This document shows, in pieces, positions 1 to 10,239 of a DNA stretch of 64,000 nucleotides. The first letter of the stretch is position 1. The number at the start of each line of letters is the position of its first letter. Origin of the DNA: Marixanthomonas sp. SCSIO 43207 (lineage in GTDB: Bacteria; Bacteroidota; Bacteroidia; Flavobacteriales; Flavobacteriaceae); NCBI RefSeq assembly GCF_019904255.1, contig NZ_CP063203.1:558001-622000 (forward strand), given 5' to 3'. The notes below the pieces were generated by a model, which worked only from the letters and a program-made list of their open reading frames with translations, was not told the DNA's origin and did no database searches. A program made the position numbers and the translations under genes.

Positions 1-484
1 ATAAAAACTTAGTAAGTTTTTTTACATCGTGTTTTCCTGCGTCGATTGCCATTAAGAAATGATCATCTGTTGTTCTTACATCTGGATTTTCAGCTTTTTT
101 AAATGGCCATAATTTACTTCTCATATAAAAAGTAATAACCATTAAGTGTGCTGCAAAGAAAACTGTAAGCTCAAACATAATTGGCACAAAGGCTGGCATG
201 TTTTCAATAAAGCTGAAGCTTGGTTTTCCTCCAATGTTTTGCGGCCAATCTTCAATCATTATAAAATTCATCATTAAAATTGCCACTGAAAGACCTACCA
301 ATCCATACATAAATGATGTTATAGCTAACCTTGTAGGAGCTAACCCCATAACTTTATCAAGTCCGTGAACCGGAAATGGGGTATACACCTCTTCAATGTG
401 ATAATGTTCTGCACGTACCTGCTTAACAGCTTGCATTAAGAGGTCGTCATCGTTGTAAATAGCGTGAATTGTTTTCGATGCCAT
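1..484 (-). CDS. actD: Alternative complex III subunit ActD (DUF3341), 3' end cut by window edge
   Basis: This is a membrane subunit of alternative complex III, the quinol:cytochrome c/cupredoxin oxidoreductase that replaces bc1 in many Bacteroidota. The reading frame starts at an ATG (484-482) with MASKTIHAIYNDDDLLMQAV and stays open to the window edge, giving about 161 residues. Two hydrophobic segments are visible, one around VMGLAPTRLAITSFMYGLVG and one around FVPIMFELTVFFAAHLMV, matching the two-helix DUF3341 pattern. The gene begins 4 nt after the actC stop, so it is co-transcribed with actA, actB and actC. The C-terminus, and probably actE/actF-type and cytochrome oxidase genes, lie outside the window. 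Identity rests on sequence pattern plus operon position. Confidence 0.9.
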   Translation of the reverse strand, partial: MASKTIHAIYNDDDLLMQAVKQVRAEHYHIEEVYTPFPVHGLDKVMGLAPTRLAITSFMYGLVGLSVAILMMNFIMIEDWPQNIGGKPSFSFIENMPAFVPIMFELTVFFAAHLMVITFYMRSKLWPFKKAENPDVRTTDDHFLMAIDAGKHDVKKLTKFL

Positions 485-488
485 CTTA

Positions 489-2258
489 CTAATTGTTTTT
501 AAGTTTTGTTGCCTGGCCTGCCCAGTCATCACGTTTTGCTCTTCCAGGAAATTCGTCTATAATAGTATCAAGAAGGTCGTACTCTCTATCAGTCATTTTA
601 CTTACTTGATCAAAAGTATATATACCTATTTGATGTAACTTTTGTTCCATAACAGGACCAACTCCACTTATCTTTTTCAGATCATCTTGAGTTTCTGTTT
701 CAGGATTAAAGCGACCTATACCGTCTAGAAGATCTTCTATTTTCTCACGTTCTACTTCATTTTCTGCAATCTGACCAGAGTGTACAGTATCTGTTCCTGT
801 TTCTTCAGTACTTTTTAAATACTCATTATTGGCAGCAGGTGCTACAGCAGCATCATAATGTTTTACATCATCACCATGCTCAGCTCTTAACTTTTTATAT
901 TTTTCACCAGAAGATTTTAAAATTGATTTTACTTCGGCTTGTGCTATTACCGGGAATGTTCTTGCATAGAGTAAAAATAGTACAAAGAAGAAACCTATGG
1001 TACCAATAAATATTCCTATATCGACAAATGTTGGTTGAAACATAGTCCAAGATGACGGCAGATAATCTCTGTGAAGTGAGGTTACAATAATCACAAAACG
1101 CTCAAACCACATACCAATGTTCACCACAATCGAAATTATAAACGAGAACATAATGCTGGTACGTAATTTTTTGAACCACATAAATTGTGGAGAAAACACG
1201 TTACACGTCATCATTGCCCAATATGCCCACCAGTAAGGTCCGGTTGCACGGTTTAAGAATGCGTATTGTTCGTATTCTACACCAGAATACCAAGCAATAA
1301 ACAATTCCGTAATATAAGCCACCCCAACAATAGAACCTGTAATCATAATTACAATGTTCATTAATTCAATATGCTGAATGGTAATATAATTTTCAAGATT
1401 AGATACTTTACGCATAATAATAAGCAGCGTATTTACCATGGCAAATCCTGAGAAAATTGCACCTGCAACGAAATACGGTGGGAAAATAGTGGTATGCCAT
1501 CCTGGTATTACCGATGTAGCAAAGTCAAACGATACAATGGTGTGTACCGAAAGTACAAGTGGTGTCGCTAATCCTGCTAATACTAATGAAACTTCTTCAA
1601 ATCGTTGCCAATCTTTTGCACGACCACTCCATCCAAAGGATAAAATCCCGTAAATTTTCTTTGTGAAAGGTGTAATTGCTCTGTCACGAATCATCGCAAA
1701 GTCGGGCAACAAACCTGTCCACCAGAATACAAGAGATACAGATAAATATGTTGAAATTGCAAATACATCCCAAAGTAACGGTGAATTAAAGTTTACCCAT
1801 AACGAACCAAATTGGTTTGGTATAGGCAACACCCAGTAACCTAACCATGGACGTCCCATGTGAATAATAGGGAAAAGTCCTGCTTGGATAACCGAGAAAA
1901 TTGTCATTGCCTCTGCAGAACGGTTAATTGCCATTCTCCATTTTTGACGGAATAATAAGAGTACTGCAGAAATAAGTGTTCCTGCGTGACCAATACCTAC
2001 CCACCAAACGAAGTTGGTAATATCCCAGGCCCAGCCTACTGTTTTATTTAATCCCCATACACCAATACCGGTAGAGACTGTATAAATTATACACCCTAAT
2101 CCCCATAAAAAGGCTATTAAGGAAATTGTAAAAACAATCCACCAAGACTTATTGGCTTTTCCTTCTACAGGAGCTGCAACATCCACAGTTACATCGTGGT
2201 AGTTTTTATCTCCTACAACTAAGGGTCTTCTAATAGGTGCTTCGTAATGCGACGCCAT
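489..2258 (-). CDS. actC: Alternative complex III subunit ActC (NrfD/PsrC family) with C-terminal helix-hairpin-helix extension
   Basis: This is the polytopic NrfD/PsrC-type quinol-binding subunit of alternative complex III. About ten transmembrane helices fill residues 40-450 of 589; the start MASHYEAPIRRPLVVGDKNY is typical. Beyond the membrane part there is a hydrophilic linker of about 70 residues. A short C-terminal domain then contains LKKISGVGPVMEQKLHQIGI and a following TFDQV, a helix-hairpin-helix signature of the kind seen in DUF4332-like modules. The core family is about 460 residues, so this tail is an addition. The gene lies 27 nt downstream of actB and 4 nt before actD. The extension probably sits at the membrane surface; its role is unknown. 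Confidence 0.93.
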   Translation of the reverse strand: MASHYEAPIRRPLVVGDKNYHDVTVDVAAPVEGKANKSWWIVFTISLIAFLWGLGCIIYTVSTGIGVWGLNKTVGWAWDITNFVWWVGIGHAGTLISAVLLLFRQKWRMAINRSAEAMTIFSVIQAGLFPIIHMGRPWLGYWVLPIPNQFGSLWVNFNSPLLWDVFAISTYLSVSLVFWWTGLLPDFAMIRDRAITPFTKKIYGILSFGWSGRAKDWQRFEEVSLVLAGLATPLVLSVHTIVSFDFATSVIPGWHTTIFPPYFVAGAIFSGFAMVNTLLIIMRKVSNLENYITIQHIELMNIVIMITGSIVGVAYITELFIAWYSGVEYEQYAFLNRATGPYWWAYWAMMTCNVFSPQFMWFKKLRTSIMFSFIISIVVNIGMWFERFVIIVTSLHRDYLPSSWTMFQPTFVDIGIFIGTIGFFFVLFLLYARTFPVIAQAEVKSILKSSGEKYKKLRAEHGDDVKHYDAAVAPAANNEYLKSTEETGTDTVHSGQIAENEVEREKIEDLLDGIGRFNPETETQDDLKKISGVGPVMEQKLHQIGIYTFDQVSKMTDREYDLLDTIIDEFPGRAKRDDWAGQATKLKNN

Positions 2259-2285
2259 ATCTTTACTACTTGTTTCTTAGTTAGT

Positions 2286-5200
2286 TTATACTTCTTGTGT
2301 ATTTCTTATTTTCGTTTTGTAGAACACGTTTGGTTCGGTTCCTACATACTCTAATAAGTGATACATTCTTTTATCTTTTTTCTCTTTGTATACTTCACTG
2401 TCATGATCATTGATATCTCCAAATACCATTGCTCCAGTTCCACAAGCTGCAGAACAAGCTGTTTGAAATTCAACATCTTTAACAGGACGTCCCTCACGCT
2501 TAGCATCCAAAATTGTTTTTTGTGTCATTTGAATACACATAGAACATTTCTCCATCACACCTCGTGAACGCACAACTACGTCTGGATTTAACACCATACG
2601 ACCAAGATCGTTGTTCATATGATAATCAAACTCATCATTTTCATTGTACAAGAACCAGTTAAAACGACGTACTTTATAAGGACAGTTGTTTGCACAATAT
2701 CTTGTACCTACACAACGGTTATACGCCATATGGTTTTGACCTTGTCTTCCGTGTGATGTTGCAGCAACAGGACAAACAGTTTCACAAGGAGCGTGGTTAC
2801 AGTGTTGACACATAACCGGTTGAAAAGCTACTTGTGGGTTTGCAGAAGGATCTTCTAATTCTCCAAAACCTCCTAATGAACCATTGTCTCCAAATAATCC
2901 TGAGAATCCTTCTTTTTTATCTTGATCTACTTCAAAAGATTCTTCAGCTGAATAATATCTATCAATACGCAACCAGTGCATATCACGACTTCTTCTCACT
3001 TCAGATTTACCTACTACAGGCACATTGTTTTCGGCGTGACAAGCTATTACACAAGCCCCACAACCTGTACAGGCATTCAAATCTATAGATAGATTAAAGT
3101 GGTGACCTACTGAACGGTCAAACCCTTCCCATAAATCTGCATCTGGTGATGTTACCGGTATTTCTTGATGATCTTTAGAAACTTCAGGAACGGCATTCCA
3201 TTCATGAACATCTTTAGTGTTAAAAATTTCTAATGTAGTTTCGCGAATAATATCACGACCCATCATAGTATTATGCAACTGAACACAAGCGAACTCGTGA
3301 ACACCTCCTACTTTTTCCAGAGTAACATTTTGTACCGAAGAAAAATCTTTATATAAAGGGAAAGCATTTACACCTGTTTGCATTTCTTTTTGAATGGCAT
3401 TTGTTTTACCATACCCAAATGCCAAACCTACAGAGCCTTTAGCTTGACCAGGTTGAACAAGTACAGGAACTTTTTTAACCACTACATCATCTAACTTCAC
3501 ATTTACGTAACCACCATTTAAGGCTCCGTTTGCTACGTTTTCATTTTCTACACCAAGCTCTTTTGCATCGGCAGCCGAAATAGTCAAATAGTTATCCCAA
3601 GAAGTACGTGTAATAGGATCTGGCATTTCTTGTAACCAAGGGTTGTTGGCTTGTTGACCATCACCTAACGCAGTTTTTGTATAAAGCGTTAATTCAAATC
3701 CACCGTTGTTTTGAGTAGATGTAGATAACGCACCATTGCTTGTGCTACTTTCTAGTGTTAAGTCTGCTTCATTTGCTGTAGCATCCTCCATTGAAACTTC
3801 AACATCACTCTCTACAAAACCATCATGAAGAGCTTCGTTCCAAGAACCACCTGCTAAAATTGAGGTATTCCAAGTTTCTTTTATATAATCGTAATAGTTT
3901 TTTGAATTTCCAGTCCATTTTAACAAGCTATCTTGAAATTGTCTTGTATTAAATAATGGACGAATTGTTGGTTGCATTAAACTGAAACTTCCTTTCTTTA
4001 TTTGCACATCACCCCAAGATTCTAAATAGTGTGGTGTTGCTGCAACCATTTGTGCTAGTGACGCTGTAGCATCTTCTTTCATAGAAAATGCGAGACTCAT
4101 ATCTAGTTTTTGATATGCTTCTTTAAACGCCTTATTATTAGGGAACGAGTAAACCGGATCTACACCAACTGTAATCAACCCTTTTACACTTCCTGAAACA
4201 ACTCCATCTAATACTCGTTTTACCTCAGTAGTGTTTCCTTTGCGAATCATTTTTGGCTTTGCAGTATCCATTACTACACTTCCTTTTGATTCATTATAAT
4301 CTAAAACTAGTCTTTGAGCAGCAGTATTAGGTAATCCCGTTACTAGCACACCTTTACTACCTGCTTTATCTAATTGTGCTTTTGCTTTTGAAACAGCATC
4401 TGCAATACGTTCTGGCAAGCCAGATGTACTTCCGCCAGTTAACGCCTTAAGCACTTCTAATTGTTGTGATGGTGTTACCGGCACACGCTTATCTGCGTTT
4501 GCACCAGAAAGACTCATATTTGATTCAAACTGAATATGACGAGACATCTTACCTTCTTTAGGCACACGTCCTTTTGCATACCCACTTTCATATCCTCCAC
4601 CTTGCCAATCGGCTATAAAATCTGCTCCTACAGAAACGATTACTTCAGCTTTTGAAAAATCGTAATCTGCCAATGCGCGTGTTCCAAATTTGGCTTGAAA
4701 TGCATCCAATGCTTCAGAAGATGAAACAGTATCATATACTACGTGACGAACGTTTGGATACTTAGCCGTGAATTCTTTTATAAGTTTTGAAGTTGATGGA
4801 CTAGCAAATGTTTGAGTAAGCATAACGATATCCTTACCACCCATTTCATTCATTTTATTTGCCATCGCTGCATCAAAATCACTCCAAGAAACTTCTTTCC
4901 CATCAACTAGTGGAGCTTTTAAACGATTGTTATCGTACAACGATAACACAGAAGCATGTACACGAGCGTTTGCGTCAGAATGTTTTGACAAGTTATTAGA
5001 CTCTATCTTAATTGGACGACCTTCTCTTGTTTTCACGAGTACATTTGCAAAATCAAAACCGTCTGCAACCGTTGTTGCATAATAGTTTGCCTCACCAGGT
5101 ACAATTTCATCTGGCGCAACCACATAAGGTATTGATTTTACCACCGGTCCCTCACAAGCCGCAAGCGAAGCTGCTGCTGTAGTGAAACCAACGTACTTTA

Positions 5201-5366
5201 AGAAATCACGACGTGTTGTTGAAGAAGCTTCTAGCGATTCTTTATTGCCTAAAAAGTCATCTGTAGGAATCTCTTCTACAAATTCATTTTCTTGCAACGT
5301 CTTAACAACAGAGCTGTTTTCATCTAGCTCTTCAACACTTTTCCAGTATTTCTTGTTTGATGCCAT
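2286..5366 (-). CDS. actB: Alternative complex III subunit ActB (molybdopterin-like plus 4Fe-4S ferredoxin domains, Tat lipoprotein)
   Basis: ActB is the large peripheral iron-sulfur subunit that carries electrons from quinol oxidation in ActC towards the cytochrome subunits. The 1026-residue protein has a twin-arginine motif (TTRRDFLK, residues 50-57) followed by a hydrophobic stretch and a lipobox-like cysteine (SLAACEGP, C71). This implies Tat export and lipid anchoring. Residues of about 80-700 resemble a molybdopterin oxidoreductase lacking cofactor ligands, as is usual for ActB. The C-terminal third holds ferredoxin cysteines: CTGCGACVIAC (about 764), CQHCNHAPCETVCP, CVGTRYCANNCP and CSMCIQM. 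The gene is between actA and actC in the act operon. Confidence 0.94.
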   Translation of the reverse strand: MASNKKYWKSVEELDENSSVVKTLQENEFVEEIPTDDFLGNKESLEASSTTRRDFLKYVGFTTAAASLAACEGPVVKSIPYVVAPDEIVPGEANYYATTVADGFDFANVLVKTREGRPIKIESNNLSKHSDANARVHASVLSLYDNNRLKAPLVDGKEVSWSDFDAAMANKMNEMGGKDIVMLTQTFASPSTSKLIKEFTAKYPNVRHVVYDTVSSSEALDAFQAKFGTRALADYDFSKAEVIVSVGADFIADWQGGGYESGYAKGRVPKEGKMSRHIQFESNMSLSGANADKRVPVTPSQQLEVLKALTGGSTSGLPERIADAVSKAKAQLDKAGSKGVLVTGLPNTAAQRLVLDYNESKGSVVMDTAKPKMIRKGNTTEVKRVLDGVVSGSVKGLITVGVDPVYSFPNNKAFKEAYQKLDMSLAFSMKEDATASLAQMVAATPHYLESWGDVQIKKGSFSLMQPTIRPLFNTRQFQDSLLKWTGNSKNYYDYIKETWNTSILAGGSWNEALHDGFVESDVEVSMEDATANEADLTLESSTSNGALSTSTQNNGGFELTLYTKTALGDGQQANNPWLQEMPDPITRTSWDNYLTISAADAKELGVENENVANGALNGGYVNVKLDDVVVKKVPVLVQPGQAKGSVGLAFGYGKTNAIQKEMQTGVNAFPLYKDFSSVQNVTLEKVGGVHEFACVQLHNTMMGRDIIRETTLEIFNTKDVHEWNAVPEVSKDHQEIPVTSPDADLWEGFDRSVGHHFNLSIDLNACTGCGACVIACHAENNVPVVGKSEVRRSRDMHWLRIDRYYSAEESFEVDQDKKEGFSGLFGDNGSLGGFGELEDPSANPQVAFQPVMCQHCNHAPCETVCPVAATSHGRQGQNHMAYNRCVGTRYCANNCPYKVRRFNWFLYNENDEFDYHMNNDLGRMVLNPDVVVRSRGVMEKCSMCIQMTQKTILDAKREGRPVKDVEFQTACSAACGTGAMVFGDINDHDSEVYKEKKDKRMYHLLEYVGTEPNVFYKTKIRNTQEV

Positions 5367-5432
5367 TTATAGATATTTAATTTAACAATCGTTTATTCAA
5401 TAACAAACGATCTCTTTTAATCATTTTTAATT

Positions 5433-6761
5433 TTAATAGTGACACTTACCGCATTCAAGTCCGCCCATTTGAGCAGCTGTCAAACGTTCTACACCATATT
5501 TTTTTGAAAGCTCTTCATGAATCTTTTCATAATACTCATTACCTTCCATTTTCACATTGGTTTCACGGTGACAGTTGATACACCAACCCATTGTTAACGG
5601 CGAGTGCTGACGCATTATCTCCATTTCTTCTACAGGACCGTGACATTCTTGACAAGCAACTCCTGCAACTGTTACGTGCTGTGAGTGGTTGAAATACGCA
5701 AAGTCTGGTAAGTTATGAATACGCACCCATTTAACAGGTTTTTCTTCACCTGTGTAAGCTTGCTCGTTTACATCCCAACCAACTGCATCGTATAACTTTT
5801 GAATTTCAGCGTCGTAAAATTCTTTAGAGTATTCTTCAGTAGCTGTTTCTGGCGCCACTTCGGCAATATTCTTATGACAATTCATACACACATTTAAAGA
5901 AGGTATTCCTGAATGCTTACTCTTTCTTGCTGAAGAGTGACAGAAATTACAATCAACTTGATTATCACCTGCGTGAATTTTGTGTGAAAAGTGGATTGGC
6001 TGAACAGGAGCATATCCTTGATCTACCCCTACTTGCATTAAGAAACCGTACATAAAATATCCGGCTGCCAACAACAAGCAAACAGAAGTTACCAACACTA
6101 AGAATTGGTTTTGAACAAAAGCTTTCCAAATAGGAGTGCGTGGTTCTTTTTCAGAATACTCAACACCATTTGCAGCAGCAATCTTTTTAAGGGTGTTTGT
6201 TACCAAGAACAACATTACTACAAGCAACAAGAACACTAAGGCTAGTGCACCAAGCACGATATTGTTTGAAACACCGTCAACATTACCCGTACCTTCACCA
6301 CCGCCCTGTCCTTGAACAACAGTTGGCTCAGGTTTAGGCTGACTGGTATAAGCCAAAATATTATCAATATCTGTATTGCTTAACTGCGGAAATGCAGTCA
6401 TTACAGAATTATTATACTCTTCAAATAAACTTACAGCTATCGGGTCACCAGATTTAATTAAAGCTTGACTGTCTTTAATCCATTTATACAACCAATCACG
6501 GTCATATTTATCGGCAACTCCACGAAGAGCAGGGCCAGTAGATTTACGGTCTAGTTTGTGACACGCAGCACAATTTGATTTAAAAAGCGTTTCTCCAGCA
6601 GCCACATCACCATTGGCATTATCTGTCGCCGCAGCTTCTGCTGATGCTTCAGATTCTGCAGGTTGATCTTGTGCTGAAACGGCATTTGAAAATGTTAGCA
6701 ACAGAGCCAACATAAGTAGTGACAAACATGAGGATAGATTTCGGTAATTTACCTTTTTCAT
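5433..6761 (-). CDS. actA: Cytochrome c subunit of alternative complex III: ActE-like monoheme domain fused to pentaheme ActA
   Basis: This is the multiheme cytochrome c subunit that accepts electrons within alternative complex III. A signal peptide ends near SNAVSA (residue 30). An N-terminal monoheme domain has CAACH at 64-68. Two membrane helices lie at about 168-190 and 210-235. The C-terminal part has five CxxCH sites, CNFCH, CMNCH, CQECH, CINCH and CGKCH, at roughly 270, 290, 368, 393 and 435. ActA alone is normally pentaheme and shorter, so the monoheme N-terminus looks like an ActE-type domain fused to it. It is the first gene of the operon, 66 nt before actB, with a promoter-like sequence upstream. 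Confidence 0.9.
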   Translation of the reverse strand: MKKVNYRNLSSCLSLLMLALLLTFSNAVSAQDQPAESEASAEAAATDNANGDVAAGETLFKSNCAACHKLDRKSTGPALRGVADKYDRDWLYKWIKDSQALIKSGDPIAVSLFEEYNNSVMTAFPQLSNTDIDNILAYTSQPKPEPTVVQGQGGGEGTGNVDGVSNNIVLGALALVFLLLVVMLFLVTNTLKKIAAANGVEYSEKEPRTPIWKAFVQNQFLVLVTSVCLLLAAGYFMYGFLMQVGVDQGYAPVQPIHFSHKIHAGDNQVDCNFCHSSARKSKHSGIPSLNVCMNCHKNIAEVAPETATEEYSKEFYDAEIQKLYDAVGWDVNEQAYTGEEKPVKWVRIHNLPDFAYFNHSQHVTVAGVACQECHGPVEEMEIMRQHSPLTMGWCINCHRETNVKMEGNEYYEKIHEELSKKYGVERLTAAQMGGLECGKCHY

Positions 6762-6843
6762 ATTGACGGTTAATTATTGTCCATAAGTTTGGTACGTAAT
6801 TAGTTACTAAAATTAGTGTATAAACGCACCACAAATAACGGCA

Positions 6844-6873
6844 CAAAAATACATTATAAAGTCGATTTTAGAA
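6844..6873 (-). promoter_or_regulatory. Putative act operon promoter (Bacteroidota type)
   Basis: On the minus strand a TATTTTTG -7 box (6851-6844), matching TAnnTTTG, lies 19 nt downstream of TTC (6873-6871), one mismatch from the -33 TTG. It is about 80 nt upstream of the actA start codon. The spacing equals the flavobacterial consensus; the call is by sequence only. Confidence 0.5.
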
Positions 6874-6927
6874 ATCCAAACAAAGTGTTAACAACTAATT
6901 TATACTAGTTCTAAATAATATTAATAG

Positions 6928-6957
6928 CTGTTTTAATGTTATTATAAAGTACATTTG
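6928..6957 (+). promoter_or_regulatory. Putative promoter of the SPOR-domain gene
   Basis: A perfect TACATTTG -7 box at 6950-6957 lies 19 nt downstream of CTG (6928-6930, one mismatch to TTG). The next gene starts at 6976, so the transcript leader would be very short (about a dozen nucleotides). Confidence 0.5.
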
Positions 6958-6975
6958 CATTATACTATCAATTAT

Positions 6976-7371
6976 ATGAAAACAAACAGTATTTACAAAA
7001 TATTTATAGTCAGCGCTTTATTACTATTCTTTTCAAATGAGGCTATAGCCCAACAAGGAAAAGTTTCAATTGATCAAGATCCTAAAATCACGCAGCTATT
7101 AAATTTAAAGAAGAATTTAGAAAAAGAAAATAAATTATCGAATGGCTACACCATTCAACTTTATTATGGTGAATTAACAGAAGCAAATTCAATTATCAGA
7201 AAATATCAAGGCTCTTATGAATCGTGGCCTGCTTCAATAGAATATGAAACTCCTAATTACAAAGTATGGGTAGGAAATTTTAACGAGCGCATTGAAGCTG
7301 ATAGAGCATTAATTGAAATTAAAAAATCATTTCCTTCGGCATTTATTTTAAAGCCTCAGAATAGAAAATAA
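6976..7371 (+). CDS. Secreted SPOR-domain protein
   Basis: A small exported protein of 131 residues. The ATG at 6976 was chosen over an in-frame TTG at 6955 because it gives a clean signal peptide (MKTNSIYKIFIVSALLLFF, cleavage near EAIAQ). It also places the start just after a good -7 box. Residues of about 40-130 (GYTIQLYYG to SAFILKP) have the two-fold alpha-beta pattern of SPOR domains, which bind denuded septal peptidoglycan. It is monocistronic, divergent from the act operon and convergent with infB. It probably acts in the periplasm; no partner is visible. Confidence 0.8.
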   Translation: MKTNSIYKIFIVSALLLFFSNEAIAQQGKVSIDQDPKITQLLNLKKNLEKENKLSNGYTIQLYYGELTEANSIIRKYQGSYESWPASIEYETPNYKVWVGNFNERIEADRALIEIKKSFPSAFILKPQNRK

Positions 7372-7390
7372 TATAAGTCAATAATTCAAC

Positions 7391-7425
7391 AAAAAAAGGG
7401 AACTTAGTTTAAGTTCCCTTTTTTT
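7391..7425. terminator. Bidirectional intrinsic terminator between SPOR gene and infB
   Basis: A 16-bp inverted repeat with a 3-nt loop, core GGGAACTTA/TAAGTTCCC, is flanked by A7 on one side and T7 on the other. It can therefore terminate the plus-strand SPOR gene and the minus-strand infB operon. Confidence 0.92.
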
Positions 7426-7442
7426 ATTTACATATTGAAAGT

Positions 7443-10181
7443 TTACAGCTTTTTCTTAACTGCTACTTCTTGGAAGGCTTCAATTACATCACCTTCTTTA
7501 ATATCGTTGTAGTTTTTAACTTGCATACCACAATCGTACCCTTTAGACACTTCTTTAACATCATCTTTAAATCGTTTTAATGATGCTAATTCACCGGTGT
7601 AAACAACAACACCTTCACGTATTAAACGAATACCTGAGTTACGGTAAATTTTACCACTTGTCACCATACAACCTGCAATGGTTCCAACTTTAGATATCTT
7701 GAACGTTTCACGTATTTCGGCATTACCAGTAACTTCCTCTTTCATTTCAGGAGAAAGCATACCTTCCATAGCGTCTTTAAGATCATTAATAGCAGCATAG
7801 ATAATAGAGTATGTTCTAATATCGATTTCTTCCTTATCTGCTATTTGTCTAGCGTTACCCATAGGACGAACGTTAAACCCGATTATAATAGCGTCTGAAG
7901 CAGAAGCCAATAACACATCACTTTCTGTAATGGCACCTACACCTTTATGTATAATATTTACTTGAATCTCTTCAGTTGAGAGTTTCTGGAATGAATCTGT
8001 TAATGCTTCAACAGAACCATCCACATCACCTTTAAGAATAATATTAAGCTCTTTAAATTCTCCAAGTGCAATACGTCTTCCTATTTCGTCAAGTGTTATG
8101 TGACGCTGTGTTCTTACAGATTGTTCACGTTGCAATTGAGTACGCTTATTTGCAATATCTTTTGCTTCTCGTTCATCTTCAAACACATTAAACTTATCAC
8201 CCGCTTGTGGCGCTCCATCCAGTCCTAAGATTGAAACAGGAGTTGATGGCCCGGCTTCTTTAATATTATTACCGCGCTCATCTTGCATAGCTTTAATTTT
8301 ACCACTATGCTGACCAGCCAATACATAATCACCTACTTTTAAAGTACCTCCTTGTACAAGTATAGTTGAAACATACCCTCGTCCTTTATCAAGATATGCT
8401 TCTACAACAGTACCGTTTGCAAGTTTATTAGGGTTAGCTTTAAGTTCTAATATTTCAGCTTCTAGTAAAACTTTTTCTAATAAATCTGAAACACCTTCTC
8501 CAGTTTTTGCTGAAATATCTTGTGATTGAATCTTACCACCCCAATCTTCAACTAGTAAATTCATACTAGCTAAACCTTCTTTAATTTTATCAGGGTTTGC
8601 GGTAGGTCTATCAATTTTATTAATCGCAAAAACAATAGGCACTCCAGCTGCTTGAGCGTGACTAATTGCTTCTTTTGTTTGCGGCATGATATCATCATCT
8701 GCTGCAATTACAATAATAGCAAGGTCTGTTACTTGAGCACCTCTAGCACGCATAGCTGTAAAAGCCTCGTGACCAGGTGTATCTAAAAATGCTATTTTTT
8801 GTCCGTCTTCAAGTTGTACACCATAAGCACCAATATGTTGCGTAATACCTCCAGATTCTCCTGCGATTACATTTTCTTTACGAATGTAGTCTAACAGCGA
8901 GGTTTTACCGTGGTCAACGTGACCCATTACGGTTACAATAGGAGCTCTTGATGTTAAATCTTCTGGAGCATCTTCTTCTTCTTGAATGCTTTCTTCAATA
9001 TCTGCAGTAACAAACTCTACATCATATCCAAACTCTTCTGCTACAATAGTAAGTGTCTCTGCATCTAGACGTTGATTCATTGTTACCATCATACCTAACG
9101 ACATACACGCAGATATAATTTTGGTAACTGGCACATTCATCATTGTTGCCATTTCACTTACGGTTACAAACTCTGTAACTTTAAGCAGTTTGCTATCTGC
9201 TTCTTGTTGTGCTAAATCCTCCTCAGTTTTTTGGCGGTGACTATCTCGTTTTTCTCTACGATATTTAGCTCCTTTACCTTTTGAAGATTTACCTTGAAGT
9301 TTTTCAAGAGTTTCGCGTACTTGTTTTTGGATTTCTTCCTCGGTAGGCTCTTCTTTTGGAGCGTGAGACCTTCCTTTTCCGCGACCTCTGTTGTCTTTAT
9401 AGTTTCCTTTATTGGAAGTTTTTTTGCTAATACGACGTCTCTTGCTTCGTTTTCCTTTTTTGTCGTCGTCTTTCTTTTCTTTTTTCTTCTTTTCAGGTTT
9501 TTTAAACTTTGACAAGTCTATTTTTTCACCTGTAAAGTTAGGTCCATCCAATTTTTTATAATTGGTTTGAACTGAATTTGATTCTTTAGGAGTTTCTTTT
9601 TCTTCGGGTTTTTCTTCCTCTTTTTTAGCTTTTGGTTTTTCAACCTCAGCAGCTTTAGGAGTTTCTTTCTTCTCAGCCTCTTTTTTGGATTCTGGTTTTG
9701 GCTGTTCCTTTTCAGGTTTTGGAGCTGCTTTTTCTTGCTTTTTCTCTACTGGTTTTTCTTCCTCTTTTTTCTCTTCTTTCTTTACAGGCTTAGCAGGCTC
9801 TTCTTCTTTTTTGGCTTTTTTCTTCCCGGCAGCATCTAGGTCAATTTTCCCTACTTGCTTAGGGCCATTGAGCTTGGCTTCAGCTTTTACTACTTTTTGG
9901 GCTTCTTTTTTCTGCTTTTCTTCTAGCTCACGCTCTCTTTCTAGACGAAGTTCTTCTTTTTCTTTACGTTTTTCTTCACCAACTTCTTTGGATTCTATCT
10001 TCTTACTTTTGTCGGTTTGAAATTCTTCAAAAAGCACTTCGTATTCTTCATCTGAAATCTTTGTGGTAGGACGTGCGTCTACCTCGTATCCTTTAGAACC
10101 TAAAAATTCTACGGCACGATCTAGCGAGATGTTGAATTCGCGTAATACTTTGTTTAGCCTTTTCGATTTTGCTTCAGCCAT
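7443..10181 (-). CDS. infB: Translation initiation factor IF-2
   Basis: This GTPase places initiator tRNA on the 30S subunit and promotes subunit joining. It has 912 residues. A short N-terminal helical domain ([20 protein letters not shown]) is followed by a Lys/Glu/Pro-rich linker (about 60-300) and an IF2_N-type segment near 330-390. The G domain has GHVDHGKT at 420-427, then DTPGHEAF and NKID, followed by the beta-barrel and C-terminal domains that bind fMet-tRNA. It is the last gene of rimP-nusA-infB, 58 nt after nusA, and ends at a bidirectional terminator. The charged linker produces long spurious open frames on the other strand. Confidence 0.98.
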   Translation of the reverse strand: MAEAKSKRLNKVLREFNISLDRAVEFLGSKGYEVDARPTTKISDEEYEVLFEEFQTDKSKKIESKEVGEEKRKEKEELRLERERELEEKQKKEAQKVVKAEAKLNGPKQVGKIDLDAAGKKKAKKEEEPAKPVKKEEKKEEEKPVEKKQEKAAPKPEKEQPKPESKKEAEKKETPKAAEVEKPKAKKEEEKPEEKETPKESNSVQTNYKKLDGPNFTGEKIDLSKFKKPEKKKKEKKDDDKKGKRSKRRRISKKTSNKGNYKDNRGRGKGRSHAPKEEPTEEEIQKQVRETLEKLQGKSSKGKGAKYRREKRDSHRQKTEEDLAQQEADSKLLKVTEFVTVSEMATMMNVPVTKIISACMSLGMMVTMNQRLDAETLTIVAEEFGYDVEFVTADIEESIQEEEDAPEDLTSRAPIVTVMGHVDHGKTSLLDYIRKENVIAGESGGITQHIGAYGVQLEDGQKIAFLDTPGHEAFTAMRARGAQVTDLAIIVIAADDDIMPQTKEAISHAQAAGVPIVFAINKIDRPTANPDKIKEGLASMNLLVEDWGGKIQSQDISAKTGEGVSDLLEKVLLEAEILELKANPNKLANGTVVEAYLDKGRGYVSTILVQGGTLKVGDYVLAGQHSGKIKAMQDERGNNIKEAGPSTPVSILGLDGAPQAGDKFNVFEDEREAKDIANKRTQLQREQSVRTQRHITLDEIGRRIALGEFKELNIILKGDVDGSVEALTDSFQKLSTEEIQVNIIHKGVGAITESDVLLASASDAIIIGFNVRPMGNARQIADKEEIDIRTYSIIYAAINDLKDAMEGMLSPEMKEEVTGNAEIRETFKISKVGTIAGCMVTSGKIYRNSGIRLIREGVVVYTGELASLKRFKDDVKEVSKGYDCGMQVKNYNDIKEGDVIEAFQEVAVKKKL

Positions 10182-10239
10182 ATAAATGCTTTCTCCTTTT
10201 TTGTCTTAAAAATATGTGTAAAAGTAGGTAAAGTTACAA

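Noticed and set aside
9685-10020. 111-residue plus-strand open frame within infB (Ser/Phe-rich)
   Set aside because: It is the antisense reading of the Lys/Glu-rich IF-2 linker; low complexity, no start signals.
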